Assembly: GCA_947494205.1 (NCBI GenBank)
Contig: CANLUH010000012.1
Coordinates: forward strand, 62,001-126,000
Length of the DNA: 64,000 nucleotides
Reading direction: 5' to 3'
Source: an uncultured Flavobacteriaceae bacterium
GTDB taxonomy: Bacteria > Bacteroidota > Bacteroidia > Flavobacteriales > Flavobacteriaceae
Shown here: in pieces, positions 36,964 through 46,699 of the stretch
Layout of the letters: each line of letters begins with the position of its first letter
How positions within the stretch are numbered: the first letter of the stretch is position 1
Program-made: the position numbers and the translations under genes
The notes under the pieces: generated by a model
The model's input: the letters and a program-made list of their open reading frames with translations, nothing else
Told to the model about the DNA's origin: nothing
Database searches by the model: none

Positions 36964-39768
36964 ATGAAGAAAATTACTTTATTTCTTTTTTGCTGCATTA
37001 TTATGTACTGCACGCAAATTAATGCCCAGTGTGACCCATCGAGCACTAATACAAACACAACTACTTTTATTGATGGTTTTACAACAACTAATGGAGCTGT
37101 AAATATATCTAATATGGCCTCTGGGCTTTCAGCAGGACATTATGCAAATAATTTTGCAACAATGGCAGTATCTGGTTACGCAACAAGTACTTTCGATTTT
37201 AGTGTAACTATTCAAGGTGGTACTGTTGGATGTGCTATTTGGGTAGACTGGAACGGAGATTTAACGTTTGATTCGCCTGGAGAAGTAGTCTATAATACCA
37301 CAAGTTATGGTAATGGACCATTTACAGGTACTATAACTGTTCCGCCAGGAACAGCAGATGGAGATTATTATATGAGAGTTATGATAGATTGGAATGATTC
37401 TAATCCAGATGATGATGCGTGTGCTCTTAACTTTGGTAGAGGAGAAGTAGAAGATTACAAAGTAACTGTAGATGCTTCTTTAGAGCCAGCTTGTTTATCA
37501 CCAAACAGTTTAACAGCTACACCTACGAGCTTAACAGAAGCTACTTTAGGCTGGATGGAAGGCGGTACTGCAATGCTTTGGGATATCGAAATAGTTGATG
37601 TTACTGCTATGGGTACAGCAACAGGAATGGCAACAGCAACTGGAGTTTCTAACCCATATTTAGCCACAATGTTAACAGCAGGTAATGCATACGAGTTTTA
37701 TGTGCGTGCAGATTGTGGTATGGATGGAACTTCTACTTGGGCAGGTCCATTTGCGTGGACCCAACCAGCATTAGGCGATACATGCGCGTTACCAATAGCT
37801 ATTGCTGTAGAAACAGATTGTAGTACGGCTACGCCTTATACTATAGATTATGCAACAGCTGCAGATATTGGGGCTGCAGGTAGCTGTGATGGAACAACAG
37901 GAAATACAGGAGCATGGTTTGAGTTTACTGCTCCAGCTAGTGGAATAGTAAATGTAAATACTTCCGGCTCTAACGAGATAGCAATATTTGATGCTTGTGG
38001 AGGTACAGAAATTATTTGTAATTCTACAATAGCGACTTCACATTTAGTACAAGGGCTTACTGCATCTTCTGTTTATAAATTAGCAGTTTGGAGAGACAGT
38101 GCTTCAACAGGTACTACAGATGTTTGTATAGAAGAAGTTACTTGTCTTGCTACAACAGCATTAACAGTTACTACATCAAGTTTAACAGAAGCTAGTTTAG
38201 GATGGATGGAAAATGGTATGTCAACTAGCTGGGATATCGAAATAGTAGATGTTACAGCTATGGGTACAGCAACAGGAACACCAACAGCAACAGGAGTTTC
38301 TAACCCATATTTAGCAACAATGTTAACTTCTGGAAATGAATACGAATTTTACGTGCGTGCAGATTGTGGTATGGATGGAACCTCTAGTTGGGCAGGTCCA
38401 TTTGCTTGGACTCAACCAGCATTAGGTGACACATGCGCATTACCAATAGCTATTGCTGTGGAAACAGATTGTAGTACGGCTACGCCTTATACTGTAGATT
38501 ATGCAACAGCTGCAGATATTGGGGCTGCAGGTAGCTGTGATACAACAACAGGAAACACAGGAGCATGGTTTGAATTTACAGCACCGGCTAGTGGATCAAT
38601 CACAGTAAATACTTCCGGCTCTAACGAAATAGCAATATTTGACGCCTGTGGAGGTACAGAAATTGTTTGTAATTCTGCAACAACGACATCTCAGGTAGTA
38701 GTGGGGCTTACAGCCTCAGCTGTTTATAAATTAGCAGTTTGGAGAGATAATGTTTCAACTGGTACCACAGATGTTTGTATAGAAGAACTTACTTGCCCAG
38801 ATCCATCTGCATTAACAGTGACAAATATAATGGAAACTTCTGCAAGTTTAGGTTGGACAGAAAACGGAACTGCTGGAGCTTGGAATATTGAATGGGGAAC
38901 TGAAGGGTTTACACAAGGTATGGGAACAGTTATTTCTGGAACAACAACTAATCCTTATAATTTATCTTCTGGTTTAACAGCTAATATGTCTTACGATTTC
39001 TATGTGCAATCTGCATGTGGTGGCAGCACTAGTAACTGGGTTGGACCATTTAACTTTTTTACGGGGTATTGTGTACCTTCTGGCACAAATAGTTCTACTT
39101 ATATAGATAATTTTAGCACGACTAACGGGGCGGTTAATATATCTAATTTAGCTTCTGGTTTTACGGCTGGTAATTATCAAGATAACTATTCGGCAATGAC
39201 AGTTAGTGGGATTCAAAATGGAACATTCGATTTTAATGTAGAAATTGTTAGTGGTACTGTAGGTTGTGCAATTTGGATTGATTGGAATAATGATTTCATT
39301 TTTGATGTTTCTGAAGCTGTTTTTTCCACTACATCATACGGAAATGGACCTTTTACAGGTACAGTTACAATTCCATCAGGAGCAGCAAATGGAGATTATA
39401 GAATGAGAGTTATGATAGATTGGAATGATAGTAACCCGGGTAATGATACTGACTGCTCTTTACAATCGGGTAGAGGGGAAGTCGAAGATTATAAAGTTAC
39501 AGTTGATGATTCATTATCTACCGTAGAGTTTAATCAAGAATCTCTATTTACTTATTATCCAAATCCTGTTAATTCTATTTTAACATTAAATGCTCAACAA
39601 AAAATCACAGGTATTTCTGTATACAATATGTTAGGGCAAGAAGTTATTCAGCAAAGACCAAACGCTTCATCTAAAGAGCTAGATATGTCTAGATTAGAAA
39701 CTGGAGCCTATTTTGTAAAAGTAATTGTAGGAGAAGCTACAGAGACAATAAAAATAATTAAAAACTAA
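36964..39768 (+). CDS. T9SS-secreted GEVED and fibronectin-like repeat protein
   Basis: I chose ATG 36964, which starts the signal peptide (M-K-K-I-T-L-F-L-F ... I-N-A-Q); the open frame begins 25 codons earlier. 934 residues. In order: a GEVED domain (about 30-165, with W-V-D-W-N-G-D and G-E-V-E-D-Y), two copies of a 217-residue unit (fibronectin type III-like domain plus a Cys-containing T-C-A-L-P-I-A domain), a third Fn3-like domain (about 610-690), a second GEVED domain (about 700-850), and a T9SS type A sorting tail (Y-Y-P-N-P-V ... G-A-Y-F-V-K-V). Likely a surface-bound or secreted adhesin-like protein; function not certain. Confidence 0.9.
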   Translation: MKKITLFLFCCIIMYCTQINAQCDPSSTNTNTTTFIDGFTTTNGAVNISNMASGLSAGHYANNFATMAVSGYATSTFDFSVTIQGGTVGCAIWVDWNGDLTFDSPGEVVYNTTSYGNGPFTGTITVPPGTADGDYYMRVMIDWNDSNPDDDACALNFGRGEVEDYKVTVDASLEPACLSPNSLTATPTSLTEATLGWMEGGTAMLWDIEIVDVTAMGTATGMATATGVSNPYLATMLTAGNAYEFYVRADCGMDGTSTWAGPFAWTQPALGDTCALPIAIAVETDCSTATPYTIDYATAADIGAAGSCDGTTGNTGAWFEFTAPASGIVNVNTSGSNEIAIFDACGGTEIICNSTIATSHLVQGLTASSVYKLAVWRDSASTGTTDVCIEEVTCLATTALTVTTSSLTEASLGWMENGMSTSWDIEIVDVTAMGTATGTPTATGVSNPYLATMLTSGNEYEFYVRADCGMDGTSSWAGPFAWTQPALGDTCALPIAIAVETDCSTATPYTVDYATAADIGAAGSCDTTTGNTGAWFEFTAPASGSITVNTSGSNEIAIFDACGGTEIVCNSATTTSQVVVGLTASAVYKLAVWRDNVSTGTTDVCIEELTCPDPSALTVTNIMETSASLGWTENGTAGAWNIEWGTEGFTQGMGTVISGTTTNPYNLSSGLTANMSYDFYVQSACGGSTSNWVGPFNFFTGYCVPSGTNSSTYIDNFSTTNGAVNISNLASGFTAGNYQDNYSAMTVSGIQNGTFDFNVEIVSGTVGCAIWIDWNNDFIFDVSEAVFSTTSYGNGPFTGTVTIPSGAANGDYRMRVMIDWNDSNPGNDTDCSLQSGRGEVEDYKVTVDDSLSTVEFNQESLFTYYPNPVNSILTLNAQQKITGISVYNMLGQEVIQQRPNASSKELDMSRLETGAYFVKVIVGEATETIKIIKN
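37492..38793 (+). repeat. Two tandem 651-bp units inside the T9SS gene
   Basis: 37492-38142 and 38143-38793 match with a constant offset of 651 bases (217 codons). Each encodes an Fn3-like domain and a following Cys-rich domain. Similarity is high at DNA level, for example around the A-A-D-I-G-A-A-G-S-C-D stretch, so the duplication looks recent or is kept alike by recombination. Confidence 0.88.
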
Positions 39769-39805
39769 ATTAAATAGTTTTAATTAGCAATAATCTAAAC
39801 CATCT

Positions 39806-39840
39806 AAGTCTCAAATCGTTTAACGATTTGAGACTTTTTT
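39806..39840 (+). terminator. Rho-independent terminator
   Basis: Perfect inverted repeat AAGTCTCAAATCGTT / AACGATTTGAGACTT followed by a T run, 37 bp after the stop of the GEVED protein gene. Confidence 0.92.
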
Positions 39841-39928
39841 ATTTATTTCCTATAGAAATACTAGACTTTTTTTAGGTTTTAGAAAAATAATAGTATATTT
39901 AGCTAACAACCAACTAAATAAACTAAAA

Positions 39929-41656
39929 ATGATAAGGAAAAGCATATTGCTTTTGCTAACCTTAGTGTATACTATTAGTATAAAAGCTCAAATTAATTTT
40001 ATAGATGAAGCTACGTCTTTAGGAATGGCAGAAACCTGTGGAGATACTCCAATAGGAAATGGAATTACCTTTTTCGATTATAATAATGATGGCTGGGACG
40101 ATATTACATTGCCATCTGAAGCTGGACAGTCGTTACGATTTTTTAAAAATGTAAATGGCAGTTTTGTTGAAGACAATATAAATATACCCAGTAACACTTC
40201 ACAGCACAAACAAGTAAATTGGGTAGATTTTGATAATGATGGAGATAAAGACTTATACGTTACAAGTAATGCCAGTAGTAATAAACTCTACAGTAATGAT
40301 GGTAGTTTAAACTTTACAGATATTACTGTTGCTTCTCAATTACCTACAACAACTATTTTTACTTACGGTGCAGCTTGGGGAGATTATAATAACGACGGAT
40401 TTTTAGATGTCTTTTTAAGTAATAGAGATGTCAATGAGGTTGTTCCAAATTATTTATATAAAAATAATGGAGATGGTACTTTTACTAATGTTAGTGTTAC
40501 AGCTGGAATTTTAAATGTAAGCGACTTAACATTCTGTGCTGCTTTTTTAGACTTTAATAATGATGGTTGGCAAGATATTTATGTGTCTAATGATAGAATA
40601 GAAAACCCTAATGTGTTATATAAAAACAATGGAGATGGTACGTTTTCAGATGTAAGTGTATCTTCAAATACTAATTTAATGATAGGGGCTATGTCTGTAA
40701 CAGTAGAAGATTATAATAATGATGGCTGGTTAGATATTTATGTTACAAATACTTCCGAAGGTAATGTGTTTTTAAAAAATAACGGAGATGAAACTTTTAC
40801 AAATGTTGCTATAAATAATGGGACTACTTTTAATAGTATAGCTTGGGGAGCAGTTTTTCTAGATGCAGATAATGATATGGATTTAGATCTTTATGTTAGC
40901 GGATTGCTAGATGGCTCCAATCCTAGTTATTTATCTGCAGCCTTTTATGAGAACGATGGAACAGGACAATTCTCTATTCCTAATACTGGCTTTACTAATG
41001 ATTATAGAGAAAGTTATTCTAATGCTATTGGAGACGTAGATAATGATGGTTTACCAGAAATTATAGTAAGTAATACAAATGATGAAAATATATTTATTTG
41101 GAAAAATGAAACAGTAACTACAAACAACTGGTTAAAAGTTAACTTAGAAGGTGTACAAAGTAATAGAGATGGTATAGGTTCTTTTATTGAGATTTCTATA
41201 AATGGTGATAAACAATATAGATATACCTTATGTGGAGAAGGGTATTTAGGACAAAACTCAGGAACCGAAACCTTTGGTTTAGGCACCAATACAACAATAG
41301 ATTATGTAAAGGTAAATTGGTTAAGTGGTAACGAAGACATTCTTTATAATGTATCTGCTAATCAAACACTAAACATACTAGAAGGAAGTGGAACATTAAG
41401 CACTTACGAGTACAATTTAGAAAACACTATTTCTATGTATCCAAATCCGGCATTTAATACATTAACTATTAAAAGTGAAGATGCTATAAATGATATTATA
41501 GTTTACGGTGTTTTAGGAGAGCAAGTATTGCATGAAACATTTACTGGCGTAAAAACCAAAACGATAAATGTATCTCAGTTTAAAACTGGTATTTATTTTA
41601 TAAAGCTACTACGTGATAATGGAAAGAGTAAAACTCTTCGTTTTATAAAAAAATAA
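39929..41656 (+). CDS. T9SS-secreted FG-GAP/VCBS repeat protein with ASPIC/UnbV-like domain
   Basis: A 575-residue secreted protein with a signal peptide ending near I-K-A-Q. It has at least six FG-GAP/VCBS-like repeats with Ca2+-binding patterns such as D-Y-N-N-D-G-W, D-F-D-N-D-G-D-K-D and D-V-D-N-D-G-L-P (about 40-375), predicted to form a beta-propeller. Then comes an ASPIC/UnbV-like domain (W-L-K-V-N-L-E-G ... G-I-G-S-F-I, about 395-485) and a T9SS type A sorting tail (M-Y-P-N-P-A-F-N-T-L ... T-G-I-Y-F-I-K). Role unknown; such proteins are surface or secreted. Confidence 0.9.
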   Translation: MIRKSILLLLTLVYTISIKAQINFIDEATSLGMAETCGDTPIGNGITFFDYNNDGWDDITLPSEAGQSLRFFKNVNGSFVEDNINIPSNTSQHKQVNWVDFDNDGDKDLYVTSNASSNKLYSNDGSLNFTDITVASQLPTTTIFTYGAAWGDYNNDGFLDVFLSNRDVNEVVPNYLYKNNGDGTFTNVSVTAGILNVSDLTFCAAFLDFNNDGWQDIYVSNDRIENPNVLYKNNGDGTFSDVSVSSNTNLMIGAMSVTVEDYNNDGWLDIYVTNTSEGNVFLKNNGDETFTNVAINNGTTFNSIAWGAVFLDADNDMDLDLYVSGLLDGSNPSYLSAAFYENDGTGQFSIPNTGFTNDYRESYSNAIGDVDNDGLPEIIVSNTNDENIFIWKNETVTTNNWLKVNLEGVQSNRDGIGSFIEISINGDKQYRYTLCGEGYLGQNSGTETFGLGTNTTIDYVKVNWLSGNEDILYNVSANQTLNILEGSGTLSTYEYNLENTISMYPNPAFNTLTIKSEDAINDIIVYGVLGEQVLHETFTGVKTKTINVSQFKTGIYFIKLLRDNGKSKTLRFIKK

Positions 41657-41692
41657 ATCAATGCTACTTTTACATTTTAAAAGTGATTAGAT

Positions 41693-41700
41693 TACATTTG
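41693..41700 (+). promoter_or_regulatory. TAnnTTTG -7 box abutting an ATG
   Basis: TACATTTG, only 4 bp before the glycosyltransferase ATG at 41705; the predicted transcript start would be at or next to the ATG. Confidence 0.5.
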
Positions 41701-41704
41701 CAGC

Positions 41705-42712
41705 ATGCAATTACAGTTTTCTTTTATTATTCCAGTATATAATCGTCCAGACGAAATAGAGGAGCTTTTACAAAGTTTTAAAGCTTTAGAAACCACGGTA
41801 GATTACGAGATTGTTATTGTAGAAGATGGATCTTCAATAACTTGTAAAACGGTTATAGAAGCGTTTAGTTCTATACTTAATATTTCATACTACAATAAGC
41901 CCAATTCAGGACCTGGAGATTCTAGAAATTATGGTATGCGAATAGCCAAAGGAAACTATTTTATAATACTAGATAGCGATTGTATTTTACCTAAACATTA
42001 CCTTACAGAAGTTATAAAAAGTTTAGAAGCCGATTATGTAGATTGTTTTGGTGGGCCAGATGCAGCACATAAATCGTTTACTAACTTACAAAAGGCGATT
42101 AATTTTAGTATGACGTCTTTTATAACAACAGGTGGTATAAGAGGTAATAAAAATAGCGTTGGTAAGTTTCAACCTAGAAGTTTTAATATGGGGATTTCTA
42201 AAAAAGCCTTTGAAGCAACTAATGGTTTCGGGCGCATACACCCAGGAGAAGATCCAGATTTATCTATACGCTTATGGAATGCTGGATTTAAAACAAAACT
42301 TATTCCTGAGGTGCATGTTTATCATAAGCGACGTATTTCTTGGTCTAAGTTTTACACCCAAGTTAATAAATTTGGTATGGTAAGACCTATATTAAATACA
42401 TGGCATCCAGAAACTAAAAAATTAACCTATTGGTTTCCTACATTTTTTTGTATTGGTGTAGTTGCGGCAATACTTTTAGCAGTTTTTAATGTTTTTTTGC
42501 CATTACTATTACTATTAGGATATTATTTATTAGCTTTAGTTTTAGCATTAGTACAAACAAAAAGTATAATAATAGCATTACAAGCTTTAATTGCTATAAG
42601 TATTCAATTTTATGGTTATGGAACAGGATTTTTTAAAGTAACAACAGCAATTAAACTATTTAACAAAAACCCAGAAGAGGCGTTTCCTAAGCTGTTTTTT
42701 AAAACTAAATAA
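41705..42712 (+). CDS. Family 2 glycosyltransferase
   Basis: A 335-residue GT-A-fold glycosyltransferase, probably transferring a sugar from a nucleotide-sugar on the cytoplasmic face of the membrane. It begins with F-S-F-I-I-P-V-Y-N-R-P, has V-E-D-G-S-S (about 38-43), the metal-binding D-S-D-C (D-x-D) near 95, and the H-P-G-E-D-P-D-L-S-I-R acceptor motif (E-D-x-x-x-x-x-R, about 180). Two or three membrane helices follow (about 250-300). Its stop shares a base with the YbbR gene start (TAATG), so the two are translated together. Confidence 0.93.
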   Translation: MQLQFSFIIPVYNRPDEIEELLQSFKALETTVDYEIVIVEDGSSITCKTVIEAFSSILNISYYNKPNSGPGDSRNYGMRIAKGNYFIILDSDCILPKHYLTEVIKSLEADYVDCFGGPDAAHKSFTNLQKAINFSMTSFITTGGIRGNKNSVGKFQPRSFNMGISKKAFEATNGFGRIHPGEDPDLSIRLWNAGFKTKLIPEVHVYHKRRISWSKFYTQVNKFGMVRPILNTWHPETKKLTYWFPTFFCIGVVAAILLAVFNVFLPLLLLLGYYLLALVLALVQTKSIIIALQALIAISIQFYGYGTGFFKVTTAIKLFNKNPEEAFPKLFFKTK

Positions 42713-43674
42713 TGACTGTATTACAATCTAAATTTGGGAAAGTAATTAGAAGTAAAAAGATAAATGTTTTTATTCTTTTTTTTCTACTGGCATTTATCAT
42801 TTTGGTATTAACAAAACTTTCAAAAGAATATACTAATACTATTGTATTTAATATAACTCCCGAAAATACACCAGAGGAAGTTATTGTTTTAAATGATTCA
42901 ACCCACCAATTAAAAGTTACATTAACCACCTATGGTTTTAAGTGGCTAAGTTATTATTTAAAAAAGCCAGACTTATCCTTAAATTTTAAAGAAGACCTCA
43001 ATAAAACAGACGATTATTTTATATGGAGTAAATCTAAAGGGTTTTCAGGAGTTAACGAACAGTTTGATAAAAATACGACTATTAAAAGCATAACACCAGA
43101 CACACTTCGTTTTAAGTACGATACAAATGCGATTAAGTATATTCCCGTAAAAATAAATACAGACATCACTTACAGTCCTGGTTATGATGTTTTAAAATCA
43201 ATTAAGATTACACCAGATTCTATAAAAGTCATTGGCCCAAAAACAATGTTAGCTAGACTAGAATATATAGAAACGGAGACTTTAACATTAAAAAATGTAA
43301 AGACACCAATACAAGAAACTTTAAACTTAAAAGTTAACGATATAGACGAAAAAATTAAACTAGACCATACAGCAGTAAACTTAGAAGTCTCTGTTGAACG
43401 ATTTACTGAGGGAACAATAAACATTCCTGTATTAATTGTTAATGTACCTAGAGGTATTAAGTTAAAACACTTTCCTAAACGTGTAAACATATCTTATTAT
43501 ACTAGCTTAAATGTTTTTAATACTATAGACGAAACTAGTTTTAAAGTGGTTTGCGATTATAAGGATATTAAAGATAATGCGTCATACTTAACACCTAAAC
43601 TAATAGAGCAACCAGAGCAAGTAAAAAGCACCAGATTGCATCAAAAAAAGATAGAATTTATTATTACAGAATAA
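42712..43674 (+). CDS. YbbR-like domain protein
   Basis: A 320-residue protein with an N-terminal membrane anchor (about 15-37, F-I-L-F-F-L-L-A-F-I-I-L) and a periplasmic part of repeated YbbR-like beta domains; the V-K-V-I-G-P-K strand-turn near residue 165 is typical (x-[VI]-x-V-x-G-P). In Firmicutes, YbbR/CdaR proteins regulate a diadenylate cyclase, but in Bacteroidota the gene is mostly next to coaE, as here. Its role is unknown. One-base overlap with the glycosyltransferase; 5 bp before coaE. Confidence 0.85.
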   Translation: MTVLQSKFGKVIRSKKINVFILFFLLAFIILVLTKLSKEYTNTIVFNITPENTPEEVIVLNDSTHQLKVTLTTYGFKWLSYYLKKPDLSLNFKEDLNKTDDYFIWSKSKGFSGVNEQFDKNTTIKSITPDTLRFKYDTNAIKYIPVKINTDITYSPGYDVLKSIKITPDSIKVIGPKTMLARLEYIETETLTLKNVKTPIQETLNLKVNDIDEKIKLDHTAVNLEVSVERFTEGTINIPVLIVNVPRGIKLKHFPKRVNISYYTSLNVFNTIDETSFKVVCDYKDIKDNASYLTPKLIEQPEQVKSTRLHQKKIEFIITE

Positions 43675-43679
43675 TAGTT

Positions 43680-44273
43680 ATGATTACAGTTGGATTAACA
43701 GGAGGAATAGGAAGCGGGAAAACTACAGTAGCGAAAGCTTTTGAAGCCTTAGGAATCCCCATTTACATCGCAGATGAACAGGCCAAGGCACTTATGGTAA
43801 AATCTAAAGTAATTAAACGAAAACTAATCGCATTATTTGGAGAAGAGGCCTACATAAATAATCAATTAAATAAACCATTTCTTTCTAAAGCTATATTTAA
43901 CAATAAATCTTTGCTAGAACAGATGAATGCTATTGTGCACCCTAGAGTAGGGAGGCATTTCGAGAAATGGGTAGCTAAACAAAGTGCTCCTTATGTAATA
44001 AAAGAAGCTGCAATTTTATTTGAAAACGGAAGCTATAAGCACTACGACTATATTATAACAGTAACTGCTTCAAAATCGGTAAGAATAGAGCGCGTTATGC
44101 AACGCGATAATACTACAAAAGAGAAAGTGTTATCTATTATGAAGAATCAATGGGAAGACGTTGAGAAAATAAAACACTCCCATTTTGTAATAGAAAACAA
44201 TAATTTAGAAACTACAAAAAAACAAGTGTTATCAATACATAAAGCACTCATTTCAACTAAAAAGGAAGTTTAA
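43680..44273 (+). CDS. coaE: Dephospho-CoA kinase
   Basis: CoaE phosphorylates dephospho-CoA in the last step of coenzyme A synthesis. The 197-residue P-loop kinase has Walker A in G-G-I-G-S-G-K-T-T (about 7-15), the A-D-E-Q-A-K motif (catalytic Asp), the H-P-R-V motif and the K-E-A-A-I-L-F-E-N strand, followed by R-x-x-x-V-M-x-R-D lid arginines. Length is normal. Second CoA gene in the window after coaBC, but not linked to it. Confidence 0.96.
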   Translation: MITVGLTGGIGSGKTTVAKAFEALGIPIYIADEQAKALMVKSKVIKRKLIALFGEEAYINNQLNKPFLSKAIFNNKSLLEQMNAIVHPRVGRHFEKWVAKQSAPYVIKEAAILFENGSYKHYDYIITVTASKSVRIERVMQRDNTTKEKVLSIMKNQWEDVEKIKHSHFVIENNNLETTKKQVLSIHKALISTKKEV

Positions 44274-44331
44274 ATTTTAACATTTTTGTTAATGTAAGGT
44301 TAAATGGCCTTATTGCTAAATGTTAAAATAT

Positions 44332-44339
44332 TAATTTTG
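44332..44339 (+). promoter_or_regulatory. TAnnTTTG -7 box abutting an ATG
   Basis: TAATTTTG, one base before the ATGATG start of the histidine kinase at 44341; the predicted transcript would start within the start codons. Confidence 0.5.
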
Positions 44340-44340
44340 A

Positions 44341-45906
44341 ATGATGAGTAAAAAAATATTTCTGGTTTTAGTCATCTTAATGAGTTTATCTCTAATGGGT
44401 ATTATTTTTGTTCAAGCCTATTATATTACTAACTCTGTAAGAAATGAAGAAGACCAATTTGAGTTTAAAGTAAAAAAAGCTTTAAGTGATGTTTCAAAAG
44501 AAATTGGAGACAGAGAATATGAAGATTATGTATTTATATTATCTAAACTAATGCATGATGGTGTTGTTATAGATACAACAGCAATTTTAAATATTTACAT
44601 AAAGCAAGATAACGAAGACACAAATGAAACTTTAATATACAGAAACGGTATTTTAGAAGAAAGCTATAAATTATCATCAAAGCTCTTTGACATAGGTTCA
44701 GACAGTACGACCATAAAACGTATTATTAATAACAAAGAAACGAGAATTATTAAGACTAACGTTTTGGATAAGCTTAATATTACTAATGCAATGTTAACGC
44801 AGTTTGGTAATATAACACAAGCACAAGACATTATGTATAGAACGCACTACGAAAGTAATGCGCATAGAAAACCAATACATAAACGTGTAAACAAAGAAGA
44901 AATAAAAGAACTTTTAGGTACCAAGTTAAAGGAGAGTAATATAGATATAGATTATGAGTTTGCTATTTACAGTAACGCATTAGCAACTAAAGTAAAAACA
45001 GAAAATTTTGATAGGGAACAAGCTTATATTAGTGTTCCTTTTTTTAATGGAGCAAAAAACCCTAGGAATTATAAATTATTAGTAGAGTTTCCAGAACGAA
45101 AAAAATTCATTCTATCGTCTATAATGACTATGTTAATATTATCTATAGTATTTACCTCTATCATTATTTTAGCATATTCTAGTGCATTATTTCAATTAAT
45201 AAAACAACGTCAGATTTCTGAAATTAAAACAGATTTCATTAATAATATGACGCATGAATTTAAAACACCAATTGCAACAATAAACTTAGCTTTAGATGCT
45301 ATTAGGAATCCTAAAATTATAGACGATAAGGAGAAAGTGAAACGTTATTTAACTATGATTAAAGAGGAAAATAAACGTATGCATGCACAGGTAGAAAATG
45401 TACTTCGTATTTCTAAACTTGAAAAGAATGAATTAAATATAAGTAAGGAACAAGTAGATACTCACGACTTAGTAGAAGATGCTATTACTCATGTAGAGTT
45501 AATTATAGAAGATAGAGGAGGGACTATCGCAACAGATTTTAAAGCCGAAAAGACTTCGGTATTGGCAAACGAGACACATTTTACTAACGTATTAGTAAAT
45601 ATCTTAGATAATGCCATAAAGTATTCTGTAGAAGCCCCTGTAATAGATGTAAGCACACAGAATGTTGGAAACAGTATTCTTATTAAAATAAAAGATCAAG
45701 GAAGCGGAATGAGTAAAGCCGCACAAAAAAGAGTGTTCGAAAAATTTTATAGAGAACACACAGGAAACATACATAACGTAAAAGGTCATGGACTGGGCTT
45801 AGCCTACGTTAAAAGAATTATAGATGACCATCAAGGTTATATAACAGTAGAAAGTGAAAAAGAAAAAGGGAGCACATTTACAATAAAGCTGCCATTAATA
45901 TCGTAA
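44341..45906 (+). CDS. Sensor histidine kinase, RprX-like
   Basis: A 521-residue inner-membrane kinase: first helix about 5-28, periplasmic sensor about 30-255, second helix about 258-285, then HisKA with the phosphorylated His in N-M-T-H-E-F-K-T-P (about 303), and the ATPase domain with N box (N-I-L-D-N-A-I-K-Y), G1 (K-D-Q-G-S-G-M) and G2 (G-H-G-L-G-L). No clear HAMP domain. It resembles RprX of Bacteroides. Start may be ATG 44341 or the next ATG at 44344. The response regulator follows after 5 bp. Confidence 0.93.
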   Translation: MMSKKIFLVLVILMSLSLMGIIFVQAYYITNSVRNEEDQFEFKVKKALSDVSKEIGDREYEDYVFILSKLMHDGVVIDTTAILNIYIKQDNEDTNETLIYRNGILEESYKLSSKLFDIGSDSTTIKRIINNKETRIIKTNVLDKLNITNAMLTQFGNITQAQDIMYRTHYESNAHRKPIHKRVNKEEIKELLGTKLKESNIDIDYEFAIYSNALATKVKTENFDREQAYISVPFFNGAKNPRNYKLLVEFPERKKFILSSIMTMLILSIVFTSIIILAYSSALFQLIKQRQISEIKTDFINNMTHEFKTPIATINLALDAIRNPKIIDDKEKVKRYLTMIKEENKRMHAQVENVLRISKLEKNELNISKEQVDTHDLVEDAITHVELIIEDRGGTIATDFKAEKTSVLANETHFTNVLVNILDNAIKYSVEAPVIDVSTQNVGNSILIKIKDQGSGMSKAAQKRVFEKFYREHTGNIHNVKGHGLGLAYVKRIIDDHQGYITVESEKEKGSTFTIKLPLIS

Positions 45907-45911
45907 TTACT

Positions 45912-46619
45912 ATGGAAGAACAACAAAAGAAAATACTATTAGTTGAAGATGATCCAAATTTTGGAACAGTCTTAAAGGATTATTTAATGATGAATGACTA
46001 CGAAGTTACACATGCTAAAAATGGTATGGAAGGTTTCGAAAAATTCAAAAAGGATGACTTCGATTTATGTATCCTAGATGTTATGATGCCCTACAAAGAT
46101 GGTTTTACTCTAGCTAAAGAGATTAGAGAAAAAAACACAGATGTGCCTATCGTTTTCTTAACAGCAAAAGCAATGAAGGAAGATGTATTAAAAGGATATA
46201 AAGTAGGAGCAGACGACTACTTAAATAAACCTTTTGATAGTGAAGTGCTTTTAATGAAAATTAAAGCAATCATGCAACGTAAAGCTACAGAAACCATTGC
46301 AGATAGTAAGCAATTTGAATTTAAAATTGGTGATTTCGATTTAAACTCTAAATTACGTTTTCTTAAATTCCAAGGGGGAGAACCAACAAAGTTGTCGCCT
46401 AAAGAAAATGAATTATTACGTTTATTAGCATTACATGAAAATGATTTAATGCCAAGAGAGTTAGCGTTAACAAAAATATGGAGAGACGATAACTATTTTA
46501 CATCTAGAAGTATGGACGTATATATTGCTAAGTTGCGTAAGTACTTAAAAGTAGATGATAAAGTAGAAATATTAAACATTCACGGAGAAGGATTTAGATT
46601 AGTCGTTAATAACGAATAA
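45912..46619 (+). CDS. OmpR-family response regulator, RprY-like
   Basis: A 235-residue transcription factor. The receiver domain (1-120) has the acidic pair E-D-D, the phospho-acceptor Asp in C-I-L-D-V-M-M-P (about 56), and the conserved T-A-K and K-P-F. The C-terminal winged-helix domain (about 140-230) ends with the Y-I-A-K-L-R-K-Y recognition helix and a G-E-G-F-R wing. It is the partner of the histidine kinase upstream. Its targets are not visible here. A hairpin terminator follows. Confidence 0.95.
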   Translation: MEEQQKKILLVEDDPNFGTVLKDYLMMNDYEVTHAKNGMEGFEKFKKDDFDLCILDVMMPYKDGFTLAKEIREKNTDVPIVFLTAKAMKEDVLKGYKVGADDYLNKPFDSEVLLMKIKAIMQRKATETIADSKQFEFKIGDFDLNSKLRFLKFQGGEPTKLSPKENELLRLLALHENDLMPRELALTKIWRDDNYFTSRSMDVYIAKLRKYLKVDDKVEILNIHGEGFRLVVNNE

Positions 46620-46641
46620 CAAATCTTTTTTACGATATAAA

Positions 46642-46673
46642 AAAACCTAAATAACTTATGTTGTTTAGGTTTT
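46642..46673. terminator. Hairpin terminator, probably bidirectional
   Basis: AAAACCTAAAtAAC/GTTgTTTAGGTTTT-like stem with a short loop, flanked by A-rich and T-rich runs, between the convergent response-regulator gene and the gene at 46700-47323. Confidence 0.8.
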
Positions 46674-46699
46674 CTGTTTTTATAAAAAACTAATACTAT

